NCBI RefSeq assembly: GCF_000720725.1
Contig: NZ_JOCQ01000001.1
Span: 1 to 64,000 of the forward strand
Direction: 5' to 3'
Origin: Streptomyces rimosus subsp. rimosus
Lineage (GTDB): Bacteria > Actinomycetota > Actinomycetes > Streptomycetales > Streptomycetaceae
Length of the DNA: 64,000 bases
Below, piece by piece: positions 61,601-64,000 of this stretch. The position numbers and the translations under genes were made by a program. Each line of letters starts with the position of its first letter. Within the stretch, counting starts at the first letter, position 1. The notes under the pieces were generated by a model. The model was not told where the DNA came from. It saw only the letters and a program-made list of their open reading frames with translations, and ran no database searches.

Positions 61601-63443
61601 CGCCGCGCACGCCTGCGCGGGCGAGGTGCTGACCGTACGGGCCGGTACGGCGTACGGGCGGGACGGCGACACCTGGACCCTGCGGCCGGACTCCGAGGAG
61701 GACCACGCCCGCCTCGTCGCCGACCTGCTGGCCGAGGAGCGGCTGCCGGACCGCGTCCTGCACGCCTGGTCCACCGCCCCGCTGCCCGCCGAACGCGGCA
61801 AGGACCGCTTCGAGACCGCCCAGCGGCACGGCCTCTACAGCCTGATCGCCCTGGTCAAGGCGCTCAGCGAACACGGCGTCAGCAAGCCGCTCCAGCTCGA
61901 CCTGATCAGCGCGGGCGCCTACGCCGTCAGCCCGGCCGAGCCGGAACCGGCGGCCGAACTGGTCCCGCTCGCCGTCGCCGCCCGGGTCATCGGCCAGGAG
62001 CACGGCAACATCGGCGCCCGCCACTTCGACCTGCCGGCCGCCGTGGACGAGCGCTCGTTGCGCACGCTGGCCGCCGAACTGGCCGGGCAGCGCCGCCCCG
62101 AGGTGGCCACCACGCTGCGCGGCGCCACCCGCTGGATCACCGACCTGGAGCCGGTACGCGCCGACTGGACCGCCAAGGCCGTCTCCCGGCTGCGCGAGGA
62201 CGGCGTCTACCTCATCACCGGCGGCCTCGGCGAGATCGGTGCCACGATCGCCCGGTGGCTGCGCCGCGAGTGCCCTGGCGCCCGCCTGGCGCTGCTCACC
62301 CGCGATCCGCTGCCCGACCGTGCGGAGTGGGACGCCTGGCTGGACGCGCACGACGAGGACGACGGGACCTCGCTGCGCATCAAGCGGCTGCGGGCCCTGG
62401 AGGACGGCGGCGGCGAGCCCTTCCTCGTGCACGCCGACGTGGCCGACGAGGACGCGCTGCGGGCCGCGGTGGAGCAAGTGGCGTCACATTTCGGTGAGTT
62501 GCACGGTGTCGTACACGCCGCCGGGCTGCCCAGCGAGCAGTGGGACCGGGCGATCACCGCGGCCAGCGCCGAGCAGTGCCAGTGGCACTTCGCGCCCAAG
62601 GCCCACGGCCAGATCGCCCTGGAAAAGGTGCTGTCCGGCCACGACGTGGACTTCGTGCTGCTGCTCTCCTCGCTGGCCGGTGTGCTCGGCGGTCTGCGGC
62701 TGCTCGGCTACGGCGCCGCCAACCATTTCATGGACGCCGCCGCCGAGCGGGCCAACCGCGGCCTGGACCGTACGGTGTGGATCAGCGCGGCCTGGGACGT
62801 GTGGCAGCACCACCAGGACGAGAAACGGGCGATCTCCGCGATCGGCCGCAGCATGGACGACAAGGCGATCCAGCCCGACGAGGGCCTGGAGGCCATTCGC
62901 CGCCTGCTGACGCTGCGCGATGTCTCCCATGTCGCCGTGTCCACCTGGGACATCGCGCACCGACTGGACCAGTGGGTGCGCGACGAGCGGATCGCGCGTC
63001 CGACGGCGGGCACCGCCGCGGCCGTGGACGGCGCCGGCGGACCGGAGACGGCGGACGACCTCACGGGGCAGGTGGCCCGGCTGGTGCGCGGCGCGCTCGG
63101 GGCCGAGGACATGCCGCTGGACGGGGACATCTTCGAGTTCGGCGGTGACTCGCTGCTGATCGTGCGGCTGCTGTCGGACCTGCGGGACCAGTTCTCGGTG
63201 GAGGTGCCGCTGGCGGACGTGCTCGGCGAGCCGACGCCCGCGGCGCTGGCCGCGCTCGTACAGCAGCGGCTGGACGCCCGTACGGAAGCCGCTGAGGAGC
63301 CGGCACAGGCGCCCGCCGAGGACGACATCGAGGCGCTGGCCGCGCAGCTGGCCGCCCTCGACCCGGAGGACATCGAACACCTGCTGGCCGAGGTGCGGCA
63401 GGGCGGCCAGAACGACCGAGACCGGCAGGAACAGGAGCGCTGA
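58683..63443 (+). CDS. type I polyketide synthase module, KS-AT-KR-ACP
   Basis: This 1586-residue module starts at GTG 58683 behind GGAGGA. KS (about 20-450) has Cys196 (TACSTS), His332 (EAHGTGT) and His370. AT (about 555-860) has GHSVGEY with Ser653, and HAFH, the malonyl-CoA-selective pattern. KR (about 1175-1420) has GGLGEIG and Tyr1343 in YGAAN. ACP (about 1455-1525) has GGDSL with Ser1490. No DH or TE is present. It adds one malonate and reduces the ketone, if the KR is active. An acidic C-terminal helix (about 1545-1580) may be a docking element. Confidence 0.95.
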   Translation: MTDRPYADAAAADGADLDGRIAVVGLDCRLPGARDHHAFWRNLLAGTDQIRDVDEEELAAAGVEPKTLADSRYVRRAATVEDADLFDASFFYLSAREAERMDPQLRLFLQSSWKALEHSGHDSEQYAGRIGVFAGALTSTYLLNNVLTGEQGFAGSLPRMRQDLATLMGNDPNYLATRVSYHLNLTGPSISVQTACSTSLVAVHQAAQSLLAQECDVALAGGVALRFPQEAGYRHETDGIASATGTVRPFDADADGTVFGNGVGVVVLKRLSDALAEGDTVWAVLRGSAVGNDGADRVGYTAPGVTGQAAVLAEALAVADVDPATVGYLEAHGTGTKMGDPIELAAAAQSYQVDGAPPLTIGSVKANLGHLSTAAGVTSLIKCVLMLRHRTLVPTPHFTEWNPQCEVAGTRFRIGTQVEPWEPGADGEPLRCAVTSTGMGGTTAHVVLEEAPAPAPAERPADPVVLLPVSAKSPAALETARRELADHLEGTAPEVPDALGDTALEDAAYTLATARRTFNYRAVLTVPDRETAVRALRSGDPRFTHQDSGQPADRPVVLLFPGQGAQHPGMGQGWYQHLPVFREALDECARLLEPHLGLDLRDALYPRLREYTGTPHDLNRTRLTQPALFVVEYALARQWMAWGVRPAALIGHSVGEYVAATLAGVFRLPDALRVIAERGRLVDELPGGVMAAVMLPPAELAPYLEEGGEVALAAVNEPAVCTVAGPKDAVRALTTRLTADGVAHRKVVTSHAFHSAMMDPAVGPLTELLRGVPLHRPEIPFLSNRTGTWITDEEATDPAYWGRHLRETVRFADDVATVLDGEPPVFLEVGPGQTLATFTRRHPDRETGVPVVTSAARGRDAGADLTAVTAALGRLWAAGLPVDWQGHYAARGRRRVPLPTYPFEGTRYWVEPGTGTLTGAGGGSGDGVRKLPLDAWFSAPVWRQAVGTLDAPAEPAADPVLLFADAQGTAARIAAHACAGEVLTVRAGTAYGRDGDTWTLRPDSEEDHARLVADLLAEERLPDRVLHAWSTAPLPAERGKDRFETAQRHGLYSLIALVKALSEHGVSKPLQLDLISAGAYAVSPAEPEPAAELVPLAVAARVIGQEHGNIGARHFDLPAAVDERSLRTLAAELAGQRRPEVATTLRGATRWITDLEPVRADWTAKAVSRLREDGVYLITGGLGEIGATIARWLRRECPGARLALLTRDPLPDRAEWDAWLDAHDEDDGTSLRIKRLRALEDGGGEPFLVHADVADEDALRAAVEQVASHFGELHGVVHAAGLPSEQWDRAITAASAEQCQWHFAPKAHGQIALEKVLSGHDVDFVLLLSSLAGVLGGLRLLGYGAANHFMDAAAERANRGLDRTVWISAAWDVWQHHQDEKRAISAIGRSMDDKAIQPDEGLEAIRRLLTLRDVSHVAVSTWDIAHRLDQWVRDERIARPTAGTAAAVDGAGGPETADDLTGQVARLVRGALGAEDMPLDGDIFEFGGDSLLIVRLLSDLRDQFSVEVPLADVLGEPTPAALAALVQQRLDARTEAAEEPAQAPAEDDIEALAAQLAALDPEDIEHLLAEVRQGGQNDRDRQEQER

Positions 63444-63445
63444 CC

Positions 63446-64000
63446 GTGGACTTCAGCCTGATCTTCTTCTCCGGGGACGAGAAGAACAAATACCGCTTCG
63501 TGCTCGACGCGGCCCGCTACGCGGACGAGAACGGCTTCACCGCCATCTGGACCCCGGAGCGGCACTTCCACCGCTTCGGCGGCCTCTACCCCAACCCCTC
63601 CGTCCTCGGCGCGGGCCTGGCCATGCACACCCAGCGCCTCCAGATCCGGGCCGGCAGCGTCATCCTCCCGCTGCACAGCCCGATCCGGGTCGCCGAGGAG
63701 TGGGCGGTCGTCGACAACCTCTCCCGGGGCCGCGCCGGTATCGCCCTGGCCACCGGCTTCAGCCCGCTGGACTTCGCCATCCGGCCGGAGGGCTGGTCCG
63801 ACCGCAGGCAGCGCACCTTCGACGCGGTGGGCACCATCCGCGAACTGTGGGAGGGCGCGCCGGTCTACGTCCAGGACGGCCTCGGCAACCACGTGGAGGT
63901 CGAGCTGCACCCGCAGCCCGTCCAGCCCGAACTGCCCATCTGGCTGACCTGCACCAAGAGTGTGGAGACGTTCGAGACGGCCGGACGGCTCGGCTGCAAC
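63446..64000 (+). CDS. luciferase-like FMN monooxygenase, MupA/Atu3671 family (partial)
   Basis: The visible 185 residues start at GTG 63446 after AGGAG and match the N-terminus of the MupA/Atu3671 group: FSLIFFSGDEKNKYRF, WTPERHFHRFGGLYPNPS, RAGSVILPLHSPIRVAEEW. These bacterial-luciferase-fold enzymes occur in NRPS/PKS clusters and hydroxylate or cleave carrier-bound chains. Only three bases separate it from the PKS stop. The gene runs off the window. Confidence 0.9.
   Translation, partial: MDFSLIFFSGDEKNKYRFVLDAARYADENGFTAIWTPERHFHRFGGLYPNPSVLGAGLAMHTQRLQIRAGSVILPLHSPIRVAEEWAVVDNLSRGRAGIALATGFSPLDFAIRPEGWSDRRQRTFDAVGTIRELWEGAPVYVQDGLGNHVEVELHPQPVQPELPIWLTCTKSVETFETAGRLGCN

Noticed and set aside
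58533..62477. A 1314-codon minus-strand frame opposite the PKS
   Set aside because: It is the antisense shadow of the polyketide synthase; the PKS frame has all catalytic motifs.
1..64000. tRNA or rRNA genes
   Set aside because: No cloverleaf with a TTCGA loop and acceptor stem, and no rRNA-like stretch, was recognised by eye. A dedicated search would be needed to exclude a tRNA fully.

Overview
The window is high-GC actinobacterial DNA, almost certainly from Streptomyces or a close relative. The grounds are extreme third-position GC, many GTG starts, frequent ATGA/GTGA stop-start overlaps, and families typical of the group (DUF397 plus DUF5753-type XRE regulators, GAF-ANTAR, DUF6328, DUF5709, LPFR mini-protein, Ku). 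No rRNA, tRNA, insertion sequence or CRISPR array was recognised.

Layout. 1-6.9 kb: the start of an NTPase regulator, a lipoprotein esterase, two hypothetical genes, a gamma-carbonic anhydrase and a stand-alone ATP-dependent DNA ligase. 7-17.6 kb: stress, signalling and repair genes (STAS protein, Ppx/GppA, GAF-ANTAR, DUF2795, DUF5709, Ku, two SDR enzymes, flavodoxin-like protein, DUF6328), with two sigma-B-like promoter matches. This stretch ends in a DUF397/XRE locus that carries an internal tandem duplication and two palindromic operators. 17.6-29.3 kb: an accessory mosaic (acyltransferase, secreted protein, Mut7-C RNase, DUF3048 lipoprotein, P450 with divergent TetR, XRE-cupin, YbaK, an XRE-transmembrane-ricin-like protein, STAS, CoA-binding protein, YigZ), with unusually many short tandem repeats between genes. 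29.4-32.5 kb: a four-gene, translationally coupled minus-strand operon (67-aa peptide, unknown helical protein, DUF6895 protein, cytoplasmic serine hydrolase) whose function is unknown. 32.8-41.3 kb: a Rid-family protein, a decarboxylase/isochorismatase pair, and a formate-dehydrogenase operon (molybdopterin subunit, Fe-S subunit, NrfD membrane subunit, extra 128-aa protein) closed by a strong terminator. 41.3-51.3 kb: MarR with FAD monooxygenase, lipid kinase with SulP transporter, an exported lactonase, a Tat-exported glycosidase-like protein and a TolB-like lipoprotein.

51.66-64.0 kb: the left part of a biosynthetic gene cluster that runs off the window. Seven tightly packed plus-strand genes encode an EPSP-synthase homologue with an altered PEP-loop, a class III aminotransferase, an FrhB-type Fe-S flavoprotein, a BchC-like MDR dehydrogenase, an adenylation-thiolation loading protein, a KS-AT-KR-ACP polyketide module with a malonyl-type AT motif, and a MupA/Atu3671-type luciferase-like monooxygenase. 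A reasonable inference is that the first four genes build an aminated acid from a shikimate-type or other enolpyruvyl-accepting substrate. The A-T protein would activate it and the PKS would extend it by one malonate. The product cannot be named from this window, and this is the best candidate for new chemistry. The four-gene DUF6895 operon is the best candidate for an undescribed non-biosynthetic system.
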